NCBI GenBank assembly: GCA_907165065.1
Contig: OU015524.1
Location: 39,127,295-39,191,294, forward strand
DNA: 64,000 nt
From: Caprimulgus europaeus
Taxonomy: Eukaryota; Chordata; Aves; Caprimulgiformes; Caprimulgidae
Direction: 5' to 3'
Part shown: positions 38,918 through 50,585 of the stretch, piece after piece
Position numbering within the stretch: the stretch's first letter is position 1
How the letters are laid out: each line of letters begins with the position of its first letter
Made by a program: the position numbers and the translations under genes
The notes under the pieces: model-generated
What the model saw: the letters and a program-made list of their open reading frames with translations, nothing else
Databases searched by the model: none
Told to the model about the DNA's origin: nothing

Positions 38918-39250
38918 AAACACATAATCCTTTTATGAATTTTCCTAAGCTCTTGGCCTCAATACTATTTCCATGGTAATAAGTTCCACAGAACTGTACA
39001 TTGCATGAGAAGCATATTTCCTCTTCTCACTTCCAAACTGGCTGTCTTTTAACTTAACTCTATGTTCTTGAACTATGAAACAAAACAGCATCTGAGCATT
39101 TTTCTCTCTCTGTGCCACCTTATTTACAGCATGGGAAACAAAGTGGTAATTTTGTGTTGATGTAGCAGTCTGTCTTCTCTCTCTTATTTTTCCCACTGTT
39201 AAAACATCTCTCCTCCTCTCAGTTTATGCTTTTATTCAATGATGCAAGCT
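38918..39250 (-). mobile_element. Ancient CR1 LINE fragment, minus strand
   Basis: A diverged reverse-orientation CR1. The blocks TTGGCCTCAATACTATTTCC near 38953, GGTAATAAGTTCCACAGAAC near 38975, GAAGCATATTTCCTCTTCTC near 39010, CTATGTTCTTGAACTATG near 39059, and TCTCTCCTCCTCTCAGTTTA near 39208 follow the expected order. The 83-codon minus-strand frame at 38945-39196 lies inside it and is not a gene. Confidence 0.7.
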
Positions 39251-42200
39251 ATCAGCACAGCTATTACTTCAGAATAGAAACTAGTCTCTCATGTGGACAA
39301 AATCCTTAAACTACAGAGCAGGGGAAGAAACCAAGACTCCAAATCCTCACTAATTGTGATCTTCTGGCTTTCGCTAATTTACAGGATTAACTCACTCCTC
39401 TAATAGTGCACAGATTTCTTCCTCACATCACAGCTGAGTCATGGGGTTTTCATACTCATAGGATAAGCCTACTTAGCTCTTTTCAGTCCACGGGATACCT
39501 TTTACTTCTTTCTTCCCTCAGTCACCCCAGTATCATGAAGAGGAAAAGTAATGATTCTAAGGTCATTAAGCCATGCATAAAAACGCTGTAAGAGATCAAA
39601 TCACACCAGAGTAATGCAAAAAAGAAACCCCTCCTACAGTTCACATAGACTTCAGTTTCCCCTCTTGATGATATAAGAGAAGCAGTATACAATTAGGCTG
39701 TTAGTTGAGGGGGTGGACAGGAGGACTGAAATACAAATAGCCAACTCCTGTAATATACAAATTGAATGATCAAACAATCATGGCAAAATGTCAGCTGATG
39801 ACATAAATTGACTTTAGTAGGGTCATATCTAACTATTAGTGATGTGGTTTAAAAAGGCTTTTAGTCAGAGGAAAGCTACTTCAGAGATAACTAATGCATG
39901 AGGGATGAGGGCAACAGAGATAATTAAGCAGGGATATAATTTCAGTGCCAATGAATTTGTTTGACAGTCTGCTTCTTGGCCCAGTCAAATAAACTTTGGA
40001 AATAAAATTCCTGCACTTTCAGTCTACAGTCTCACTACAGAATTACTTCATTGCTAGAGTCCAGGTCACAGAATGGGGGGGAAAAAAAAAGAAAAAAAAA
40101 ATCAGTGCAAGAGTTTGCACACATTTGTTCAGCATCATCATTCATGAGCTCACAGTAATAGGAACAAAGTTTTATGCTATGTTCAGGGTGCAATCATACT
40201 CAAGCATGGATTTCATACATTCAGTGACTGAACTGCTATTGAAACATAAGCCATCCAAAAAATTCTGGACTGAAACCTAACCGCACAAAGGCAAAATGCC
40301 TCCCGCATTAGGTATCACGTACCAAATCATGTATGGTTGCACAAGAACACAGTACAGACAGTATACAAATCTCCTTTTCTTTTGTTGCTAAGATGTTTTG
40401 GCAAAATAAGTCTGCCTCTAGGAAGCATGGAATAATTATAGAAGACACTTGTTAGTCTACAGATGGAGCAAGTAACTCAATTTCTGTATCTTGTATTATA
40501 TCCTTTAGAAGCTACTTAAATTACCCTGGCATTGTTGTAGCAATCATTAACATTTTAGCTTTATCCTGCTGAACACTTTAAGAAGCAACAGAAACAGCAG
40601 CAAGTGGAAGAGATACACAGCAGAGACTTGGGAAAAAAGCTTGGAATCAAAATCCTGGATGGGAATGCCTCACACACAAACATTGGCTCTGTATCTGAAC
40701 TCTCCATCTTGTGCCCAACTCTAATCATTACCAGTTTCTTTTTAAAAGTCTTTTCCTGAAAGAACTGATGTGTTATGAGACAGCTGTGACCTAAGTAAAC
40801 TCCAAACAAATCATTCATCTTTGCAAAACTCCAGAACAAGCTGGTACTTTCTCAGAGAACAGTTTTCTTCTAAACACACATCATATATAAAGAGGAAACA
40901 GAAAGCACATACTGTAGGCTTTCATCAATTGTACACAAACAAAGCCTTTGATAACTCTCTGAATAGGCTTGAGATCATTACGCCTGGGGCCAAGAGGCTC
41001 TCAGTAGTTTAAGATGTAATTTTCCAAATTTTTGGTCAAAAGGGTCTTTTTAAGTGCAGGGGAGAAAGGAACACTTTTTCCTTTAATATTGTTATGTTGA
41101 CAATAGCCCCACTCAAATCTTTACAGGCATTACCTTTTTCCTTACCAAATTCAAACGTTACAACCTCAAGGTCTGGAGCAGGAGGCGCTCACCCTATCCG
41201 CATCAACAGCCACTTTTTTTGTTACCCATCCTTCCCTTTCATGGCCCACACTGTTCCTGGAGCAGTTGGCCTTTTCCAGTTCTCTGGTTCTTTCTTACCT
41301 TTCTGTCACTCAAATCTAGCACTGTACTATTTTTTTTTTGTTTTGCTTTTTTAAACCATCTACTTAAAAACATGAAAAGATTCTTATGCAGACCCAGGAA
41401 GGTAACCAGTGGGCCAAGGAAATGCCCATCATTTCCGCAGCTCACACCACAATGCAGTTAACGCCATGCTTTTGGCATGGCACACCATGAGGCATGCCAA
41501 CATACCAGAACCATGCAGTTAAGTTAGGTTAAAAGAGGGTGCTCATTCTAAAGAGGAAGAACTACTTCTAAATAATGGAGCATTTTTACTCCAGAAAAAG
41601 TGGTTTAGTATAACCAGTTTAATCTAGTCACTATTTTCAACTCCTTTCCCTTTGAAAGCAAACCTTAAATCAGTCTGAACTACTAAGGACTCAAAACTAT
41701 CTCATTCTTTAATGTGGTGGTTTTGTTTCAGCTACTTTAGCAGCTTTGGATAATAAAACAATAATAAAATTATGCATTAGTACCACATTCTCTATAAAAA
41801 TTATGAGAAGTAATAATTTCATCAAGGTATTTGGACTTTTGGCTCCTATATTATTACCGTAGGCCTAAAGGTTTCTTTTTCTTTAGAAGTGTTATGTAAT
41901 AACTAGTAAGCAACATAAATGTACTTAAGACTATGCTATCCTGTATTTCACATTAGCAGCTGCACAAATAATTACAGCCCTTCTCAGGTATAACCTCGCC
42001 AATTTAAATGAGTTTTATCTGAGAAGGGAAGGATTGAAATCCCTGAGTGAAAGGGAGATCAACAGAAGCCTTTACAAGTGTTAAAACACAGCTTGGTCTC
42101 TGGGGTATACAAATGCCACCTGCTGATGACTGAAAGAGCACGATTTTCAGACTCTGGATCAGATTCTATTGAATTTTGGCTGGTATTTTCCTACACGTAT

Positions 42201-42480
42201 TCACCAGAAAGAGGTCACTGTTACCCTGACCAGGTAACCATTTCAGCACTGCAGTGTTTGTAGGAGGGTTTAACAGGCCATGCTTTTTGTTTGAGATCAA
42301 TCAATTCCCTTTCCTTGCCTCTGATTCACAGTTTTGTAAGAGGACCACTTACCAGCAAAATTAGATTCAGCCCCTTAAAGAAAACAGCGTCAGGCTGTTC
42401 ATTTGTGAATCAGGCCTAGGAGATGTCACAGGTTTTTGGAACCAGATTTTGTTTCTGTCTTGTCAAGGGGCAGCTAAACA
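39251..42480. other. AT-rich intron sequence; palindromic cluster
   Basis: No exon was recognised. It contains an A-rich run with a G start at 40074-40100 and the palindromic CATG cluster at 41451-41522. Short open frames (40561-40839, 41094-41354) have no recognisable product. Confidence 0.5.
41451..41522. repeat. CATG-rich palindrome flanked by a 10-bp direct repeat
   Basis: The arms GCCATGC (41463-41469) and GCATGGC (41475-41481) form a perfect 7-bp stem with a five-base loop. A second palindrome, GGCATGCC, lies at 41491-41498. The decamer ATGCAGTTAA occurs at 41453-41462 and again at 41513-41522. Confidence 0.6.
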
Positions 42481-42710
42481 TGGAATCATATAAAACAGGG
42501 CTGGTGGGGACTGATGAGGTCATCTATGCCACCTTCTAATCTTCAGGTGGGATCAGTTTTGACTAAACAATTCTCAGCAGCTATTTCTATGATTTATTCT
42601 TAGGAAACTCCACTGATGAGTTCCCATAATGCCTCTATGAAATTAATAGAAAGGTTCTTTTAAACCTGACATGCATCTCCAGTTAAAGATATTACTACTT
42701 CTATTTTTCA
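42481..42710 (-). mobile_element. Ancient CR1 LINE fragment, minus strand
   Basis: Starts GGAATCATATAAAACAGGGC and continues GGGGACTGATGAGGTCATCT, followed by degraded CR1-like blocks to about 42710. The layout is that of the reverse complement of a CR1 3' end, strongly mutated. Confidence 0.6.
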
Positions 42711-45478
42711 GGCTGTAAACATATAGTAATTACTAAATCTGGTAGTGTATCAATTCACATTTATTTTACTTACTCCTATTAGCAATTACTCTTTCTGCAA
42801 AAGTAGTTATATAGTGGTATGTAATTTAAGACTTGCTCTATACTACTGCAGTAGCTGAGCCCTACAATATCAAAACACTCATTTTATTTTTTAGTATTTT
42901 TTCCTACTAGAGTTGAAACAAAAGTTGTCATTCATTCCCCTTAACAAGGTTCTAGTTTTGGGCAGTCTTGGGGGGAAGATCCTAGGAAGGGAACAACACG
43001 CTTGAACTTACAACTGTAAGTCAATTCTGAAACACAGAGTGTCACTTCCAAAGTAATGTTTTCTCATTTTGGTGATACTTCAAGGAAGAAAATACAGTCA
43101 GTTTTCTAGGTACTTAACCATTTCTGTCAAGTTATCTAGACTGTCTAACAAAAGCTAATTTACAATGGGCAGTGTCTACAACAGGCACCATTAAGTCTAG
43201 AGCCATGGGATTGACTTCTCCCTGGACATCAGTTTAACAAGATCATGATGTAGAAGGGTACAGTACTTCTGTGGGAAATGCAAGGCTTTTTATCCCAGGA
43301 AATATTTTCTATTCCTCTCAGCTAATGCACAGTGAGGTTTTTATCATCACTGTTCTTACAGGAAGGTAAGAAAATTTAATTAATATACAGACATCCAGAA
43401 TTAAGTAGCTAGTGCCTCTTTTTGAATTCACCTTCAAATCAAAAAGGGTTCTAATTAAGATGTGATAACAGATTCATCTTCCTAGTGCTCTTCCCTAGCA
43501 GAGTTTTGTAACTGTAACAGTAAGGGCATAACAAAAAAATGTACTTATGTGGGAAAGAGATCTAAGATGTTCTGAAAACATGGAGCAAAAAAGATTGGCT
43601 TCTGTAAACAAAAGCAGAAATCTTGCCCCTCTCTACTACTTCAAATTACAAATAAATTACTTTTCAAAGTTTTTCTTCTTATCTGACTAATTCCCAGTCT
43701 GATACAGATACCACATAACCAAACACTAAAATGCTTTCAACGTGTTTAAAGACAAAAGCTATAATTATTATTCCTTGACTGGACAATTAAATGTGACACA
43801 AGCAAAGTGAGAATTTCAACATTTCATTTGGGGGGGCGGGGGTTGGTGTTTTTGTTTTGGTTTGTTTTTTGAGGGTTTTATTTTTGGTTTTTTTGGTTGA
43901 GTTCATTTGGGGTGGGGATTTTTTGTGGATTGGGTACTTTGGTTTTGTCTGGGGGGAGCGGGGAGAATGGTAAGGGGCAGAGTAGAGTATGCTACCAGAT
44001 TCCAGGTGCTATCTTTTCTCTTTTCTATTTCAAGATTATTGAAAGGAGAAGGAAACGGTAGGGAACAGTCCTCAATCTGGATATAATCATGAATATTTTT
44101 AAGACAAAATAAACCATCTAGGAACCAAGAATATTATTAAAAAGTAAACAAAACACATTTACATAGAAAATAAACCTAAAAGATTGTGAATAAATTAAAA
44201 CTGAACTGATTTTCTTAATACAAATAACAATTATTCACTTTTCTTAATGTGCATTCTTTGTTTAGTTGTTTTTGTGGTTTTTTTTTTCTTAGATCAAACT
44301 GTGATCACATACTGACCTGGTCAAATGCGATTCAGGTTCACTAGAGCATAGATCCACAAAACTATAAAGTCACATTATTTTCTAGATAAAATGAGTGTAG
44401 TTCACTTCTGGTTTTACCAAGACTTCTTTGGTGCCTGACAATATCTCAAAGCTTATGAATAACATTGCTTTTTTCTGGCTGCCATGTCAGTTGCTCTCAT
44501 GCCAATAAATGTTAAATATTAATTTAGGGATCTATCTTGCAATCTGTTAATAACTTAGTAGAAAGAGCAACTTACAAATATAGTTAGATGCCTAAGGAAG
44601 CCAACAGGGATGGCTGGGAGAACTCGAAACAACATTCTTGTGTTGCAATCTGACAGCATTTGGGCACTCTGAACATCGCACGACCTGCAGCTAAGTGCCT
44701 CAGAAAGCCTACCTCCTGTCATAAAAGCCCCCTTCTGTGTGAGCTGGCGTGGATGGGTTTTACAGGTACTTATGGGTGCGGAGTACCAGAAAACAGCAGG
44801 TCAAACAGGGGGAAACGAACGTGCCGAGAAATACATGAAAAAACTCTCCAGAACTTCTAAGCTCTGGACACTAGTGGAGCGGCTGAATCCGTAAGAAATG
44901 ATAAAAATCAAAACACCAAGAATCACTTGAATCTGCAGAAGGCCACCAGCACACACTAGAATAAGAATAACGTAACTTAGAGAACACATCAACAAAGGTA
45001 GTGCCTGCTATATGTAGACAAAGACTATAGGATCATATGCATACATGATGAAGCAAAGGACCTCCTGGGTACTTCCTGAATGCCCACCCAGAAGTTGCTG
45101 GTGCATCAGTAATACTTTCCACTTATGAGTAAACAAGTGTGGTTGGCCTCCCAGCTGTTGCTCCAACCAAGTATTTCAAGCAAGAGTAGTTGCATATACT
45201 GTGGGAAGAGTTACCTGCTATTAATAACAACAGTTTGGTTCTATTATTAATGAAAGAGCTGAATTAATAAAACGTGTTCTAATTAATACTGGTTGTGATC
45301 TGTGTCTTCCCCAACTCAATCCCCTATGAGGGAAAAGGGAACTTATAGCACTCCTTGTTCTGGTGCTCATTGTGTGAACGGGTCTACTTCTCCCCAAGAG
45401 GAGCAAGTAGTGTTAGCATACCCACACAAGCTTTGATGGGAAGAAAACAAATGCGTTTTGTTGTTTTAAAATACTTAC
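42711..45478. other. AT-rich intron sequence next to the KIF26B exon
   Basis: Contains the longest G/T tract (43829-43978) and a non-repeat segment with locally higher GC and several CpG at 44580-44830. No further exon was recognised. The donor of the 45479-46012 exon is at 45477-45478. Confidence 0.5.
43829..43978 (+). repeat. G/T-rich low-complexity tract with G-quadruplex potential
   Basis: About 150 bases dominated by G and T on the plus strand. G runs of three to seven occur near 43829, 43837, 43872, 43918, 43924, 43951 and 43959, separated by T-rich loops. Several sets of four runs fall within short distances, the pattern expected of intramolecular G-quadruplexes. Confidence 0.8.
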
Positions 45479-46012
45479 TTGGTAGGGATACAGAGTGACA
45501 CCATTCGTTCTTGACAAAGACCAGGTGCCATCAAGGTACTGATGAGCCTGGATAGCCACAGAGTTGAGAACATTACCGTTGCTGGGGCTGGTGGCCATTT
45601 GAAAGCTGACCTTTGCTTGGTGTCCAGGAGAGCCATTTTTCTTCTCCACCCCATTGACAATTCCTAGACTGTTGGGTTTCCCGCTGTGTTTGTTGGCAAC
45701 AAAGCCTGCATAATTAGATGTAGCATAAGGGGCAGGTATGTATGCCCAGTCCCTGGGCTGCAGGCTGCCCATGTGCCGGGGACTCACTAATGTGGGGATA
45801 TTGGAAAGAGGCGGAGGAGAGCCTGGCGAGGCATCATAATGTTCTGAGTTGGCAGCTTGCTCTAAGGTCAGCACCATCTGGATGGCCTCTTGCTTCAACT
45901 GGTTCAGGTGTGTGGCACAAACATCACATCTGTTGTCCTTTTCATTCCATGCCTTACGAATGGTGTTAGGAACTTGGAGCTTGTCATGAATCACCGAAGA
46001 GAAACCTGGGTC
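45479..46012 (-). CDS. KIF26B: KIF26B internal coding exon (N-terminal region, probably exon 3)
   Basis: This exon encodes 178 codons with no stop and phase 0 at both ends. KIF26B is an atypical kinesin (kinesin-11 family) known in vertebrates for kidney development, cell adhesion and migration, and for turnover downstream of Wnt5a-Ror signalling. Recognition rests on the peptide, which starts [20 protein letters not shown] and ends [14 protein letters not shown]. It covers part of the conserved region before the motor domain. A C-x2-C pair (exon residues 29 and 32, in [13 protein letters not shown]) is followed by a helical, glutamine/leucine-rich stretch (about 33-53). A proline/serine-rich linker comes next (about 58-76), then a conserved segment with [10 protein letters not shown] and [13 protein letters not shown]. 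The acceptor is TTTTTAG before GAC, behind a long C/T tract at 46013-46040. The donor is CAA followed by GTAAGT. The paralogue KIF26A is similar here, but the match to KIF26B is closer as I recall it. Numbering as exon 3 is inferred from the human gene. Confidence 0.95.
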
Positions 46013-46508
46013 CTAAAAATCAAACAGAGAAGGGGAGGGGGAGACAGGAGAGAAATGCTTAACCATGGTCACCACAGTGAAACATTATTACTGTTGATTG
46101 TGCATTTCAAAAGCCAATTTATGAGATAAGCTTAGATTGCAAACAAAAGACATTAGATACAGTTAACATATGCCAGAAGCAGAGCTGATCAAAAATGAAA
46201 AACTAGATTGTGTTGGAAGAAAAATTCTTTTACTTTCACTGATAAGTGGCAAATATTATAATTCCACTGCAAGCTTCAACACGTGGCAGAGAAAACGAAT
46301 TAACCTGCTTCACACCACTGCACCTAATTTCTGGCTTGAATGAAATCTACTCTTAGTTACACAAGTGAGATCAAGAGCAACTCCACTAAAACTAGTGGGC
46401 TTGTAGCAAGGTTCACAAATCCATCTACTCATCAATACCAGCTTTTGGTACTCAGAAAATCCAGGAAACACTTTGCAACAAAAATTTAAAATTTCAAAAC
46501 CTGCCTAT

Positions 46509-46523
46509 AAAAAAAAAAAAAAA
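46509..46523. repeat. Poly-A run
   Basis: About 15 consecutive A; not attached to a recognisable retroposon. Confidence 0.8.
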
Positions 46524-47080
46524 GGAAATAACAGAAGTATCATCAATCTCCCAAAATCCTTTTCAGAATTCAGAACAGATGGATATTTTATAAAGTTTTC
46601 AAGAGCTTTTCAGCATTTCTTTTACCCAGAATACACTTTTCAGCCAGAAAGAAACCAAACTTTTCTGTTAATGAAATGTTCTACCACTATTTGGGGTATC
46701 TACTGGTAGTGTAAAATTAAACAATAATTTTACCTAGAAAATAGAACATGTATAGGGTCAATAATTTGTAAAGAATCATTTTCTTCTTGGAAAGCTTAGT
46801 TTTGGTGCAAAACCACACAATGAGGTATAAAACTTCTTGCCTTATATCCTTATCTCATGGATAGATCTTTGAATGTCAGTGGTGCTCTCCACAGAGCAAC
46901 ATGCCACCCTGATCCGACTACTGTCATTGAATTGGCCTAAATTGCACAGTGCTTCAGTAAGCTGTAAAGCCAAACAGCAGTCTTAGCAGTGGCTCACCAC
47001 CAGACTTGCCTAGTTCTTACAGCATTGTGCAGTTTTAGAAACACACAGCTATGATGTGTGTTACGCGTGGCAAACAATGA

Positions 47081-47136
47081 CAGTTATGTGCTGGAAATAT
47101 TTCTTGCGCAGTTATGTGATGGAAATATTTCTTGGA
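47081..47136. repeat. 28-bp tandem duplication
   Basis: Two head-to-tail copies at 47081-47108 and 47109-47136, each starting CAGTTATGTG and containing TGGAAATATTTCTTG. They match at 25 of 28 positions. Confidence 0.88.
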
Positions 47137-48737
47137 AATTTTTGTGGTTTTACAGACCAGGCAGGCCAGACTTCACCTTCCCCTCCTTAAGTTTTGGAGA
47201 CTAATTGGTGGATTTTCTTATGAGATTTATATTCAGTAGTATCAATTTTTTATTATTATTATTTTTTCTTCTTTGTCTTTGTGGCTTGGTCAGCTTTAGC
47301 AGCAAACTGAAATCAGACTGGAAGAGTGTGTGTGGGAGGGGGAAAATCACACAAGTAGACACCACCTTTGTCAAGTAATTTGATGAGCCCCATGCCATCC
47401 AAAATAGAAAAATTTCCTGGCTTCATGATTTGGCTGTGCTGGGAAAGAATGGGTAGGGGGTATAATATAGCAAGGGAGAGAATTCATTGGTAGAGGGTCA
47501 TATTCATTATGATTCGTCTTTATTATATACTCAAGCATTTTATTTTCACTGTTTAACTACCGTGAAGAGCTCCTCAGCATGCAGTGATTAATTGATTCAT
47601 AAATCATGGTGCCTCTTTATGTACAGCAGCAAAAGAGCAGCTCTAACCCCAGCAGCCCAAGAGAGATCATATAAGCTGATGGGAAACAACAGGAGGCTGA
47701 GATCTGATCAAGCCTCAAGCTGGTCATTTCTACTCTATGCACAAAGCAGGTCAGAGCATCAAAGTGTGTCAGGAAGGCAGGAACTGGATTCTGCGCTAAC
47801 ACTCCCCCCTTAATCTTCGGGAAAGGAACTGGTGGAAATCAAGAGGGGGAAAAAAGAGGATGCAAAAGATGTCAAATCTTATTTTCCATCCCAGACCATA
47901 ACTAGGTCAACAGATCATATCAGATATAAGCACACCATCCATGATGCCGGGTACGCAGGGAAAGGACACTCTACTTTTACCGTAATGAGGTAGACAAAGC
48001 TACCTATACAGCTGAATTGAGGTGCGAGTCTTCTTTCCAGGCTGCTCCACATCAGTCCAGGAAGAATCCTTGCTAGCTCTTCCTTCAGCTAGCTAATGCC
48101 ACAGAGCTTGCTGTTTTTCTTTGAAAGTTAACTTCCCTTAGGCAACTGGGCTTGAACCCAGGTAATTATACACAACATTCAGATCCAGCAGCAGTTCAAC
48201 ATGGAAATTCCTGGATACTATGATAAATATTCCAAGGAAATAAAGCCTTCTCTAAAGTAAGCAAATGTCAGCGTGATATAAATATTCAAGTAGCACACTA
48301 ACTTTAAAGAGTGCTGGACAGCAGTGAATTCAGCTTCATCTCAGTCTTAAAACAAACATCAGATCATTCTCTGATACAACAATAAACATAGAGAGAGGGG
48401 GAGGCAGGGAAGAAGGAAGACCATTCCTCCTCAGGAGCAGAAAGGAGGAAGACAGGCACAACCCTGAACTGATTACTCCTAAGATTTGCCCTACTAATCC
48501 ATCAGACTCTACTAGATAGATAGCTTAACACTGGATCCAAGTCTGGAATATGAAACAGAAAAGCTACGGGACAGCAAATAAATTTACAGAAACTCAGGTT
48601 CCAGAAACACATTAGTCACATTTTGTTCTCAAAACAAAACTGATAGAGCATAAAATACATGGCATATTCTGTTTCAGTATTTCATCTGCAAGCAATCATC
48701 TGCACACATTCCCCTAGAAATGCTTTTAGTTCAATAA

Positions 48738-48789
48738 ACAGTGTCTTGTCCCATAGGTGTATGACAGTATCTTGTCCCATATGAAATAG
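48738..48789. repeat. 26-bp tandem duplication, partly decayed
   Basis: ACAGTGTCTTGTCCCATA at 48738 is repeated as ACAGTATCTTGTCCCATA at 48764. The remaining eight bases of each unit have diverged. Confidence 0.75.
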
Positions 48790-50569
48790 TGATGGGCAAA
48801 CCTCACTGGATAAGTACTTTGAGCTATCTACACTAAGCAGCAGGAGCTGGAAAGGTTGTACTCACTACTGAAACTTGTGAGGTCTAATAAACTTCACACT
48901 CCCTGGCACAAGAGCAGATTTGCTTGTGAAATCTGAGGTTGACATGGGAAATACCATTTATATTTTGGTACTCATTTACAGTTCTGACAGAACAAAGTAC
49001 AGTGACACTGAAAACTGAAACAGAACTTTAAAAAACACAAAAGAGTTTGGTTAGAGTTCAGGGCAAAGGTTCATGATAGTTTCTCTTATTGCTGTAATGG
49101 TTCACCCATCTTTAGTATAAACAGCATTACTATAAACTCCTATTCCTATAATAAACAAATGAAGGTGTGCAAGAGGTCTGAAAGCTTCAGATCAGTCACA
49201 ACACAGAACATAGCATAAATGCACAAGGCAAGCAATGAACTAAACAGACTGCACACTGAGCTTTGTTGCAAGGAGCCTTTTCACATTACCTTTGAGTTTT
49301 CAAGCTCAACTAAACACCAATTCCAGCTATCTTTGGTTGTTCATCTTCTCCAGTGTAATCAGCTAGTAATTAATCTTTGGTCCTGAACTAAAAATCCACA
49401 TGGGAAAGACAGAAGAGGGAAGGAAATTTTGTTTTTTAGAGACCCATCATAGACAGGTATGCTGAGGAATTCTTGCTTTACCCCAAAGTGTACACAGAGA
49501 GCAGACACTAGTAAGGAAACACTGAAATACACAGACAGCTGTACCAGGATAAATGCAGTCCTGACCTCAAGGAGGAGGTGAAATGGCACTACTAAATTAT
49601 CATGTAAGCTAATGCAGAAGCATTCTCCTCTCTTTCGTCTCCCTTCATAAATCTGTACCTCACTGTATAGTTTTCATGACATTTAACTCCATCGCTAAGA
49701 AAGCAGACTACAAATAGAATAATCCTTTCCTTCCTGCTGCCCAGCTTGGTGCCCATCTTCCTCAACTGAGGAAGCAAACAACCACTTTCAGCATGAAGCA
49801 CAGTCTGTTTCACACATACGTTTACACAAAGCTCACAAAAAGACATGATACAGGCAGGCAGAGCTCAACTGGTAGACAGAGATGTGGGCAAGAAATAGGA
49901 TGAGCCATTTGCACTTTTACATGCTACATGGAACCTAGCTGATCATAGATTCTTACACAAGTACCTCATACAGGTGCTACTTTTTTGCAAACATATTGCA
50001 GACAGATGCTAATACAGGACATACTCTCTAAGATTTTGTGTTCAACTGTATTTGATTTGGTCAGCTATAGCCTATGCAAGTCAGACGTTGTAACCCTATG
50101 TCATTACTCAGCCTCAGAGAAAATTCAACCATTCAATGAATCTCAAGACCTTCTTATCAAATTTTGTTCTTCAATACCAATATTATTCATTGCTCTTCAG
50201 GGAAAAACAAAGCAATAAATACTAACCAAAATCACAGACATCAGCTTCTGCTTGGAGATGCTGACAGACAACTCATGGAGTTCCTTTGTTTATGAAAGAG
50301 TCCAGGCAGCATGACTGCTGGTATGTAATCCGTCACACAAGGTGAGGGGAGAAGCAGGGGAAAGCAACGATCAAAGTTCTGCCCAGGAGGAAGTGTGTTT
50401 TCCAGACTCGCTCTCCGCAGGCAGGGAGTAAAAGAACTAATTAAGAAACGTTAGTAAGAGGGAAGCCCTAACCCTGATAAAAAACACATGTTTTTCCATG
50501 ACTGTGCAAACATCTCCGCTCTAAACACAATCCTGTTAGTCCATGGTTGGTCTCTATTTAGGAAAGAAA

Positions 50570-50585
50570 AATAAATAAATAAATA
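50570..50585. repeat. (TAAA)n microsatellite
   Basis: About four AAAT/TAAA units after an A-rich lead. Confidence 0.85.

Larger units (their letters stand above)
16424..45478 (-). other. KIF26B: KIF26B intron between the two recognised exons (complete)
   Basis: The intron is 29,055 bases long and is bounded by GTAAGT at its 5' end (45478 downwards) and TCTTCAG at its 3' end (16424). It joins a phase-0 exon end to a phase-0 exon start. It holds two solo LTRs, CR1 fragments at about 35355, 35694, 38918 and 42481, and two G/T-rich tracts. No additional minus-strand exon with KIF26B-like sequence was recognised inside it. Confidence 0.88.

Noticed and set aside
50464-50476. Telomere-like CCCTAACCCT
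   Set aside because: Fewer than two units; expected by chance.
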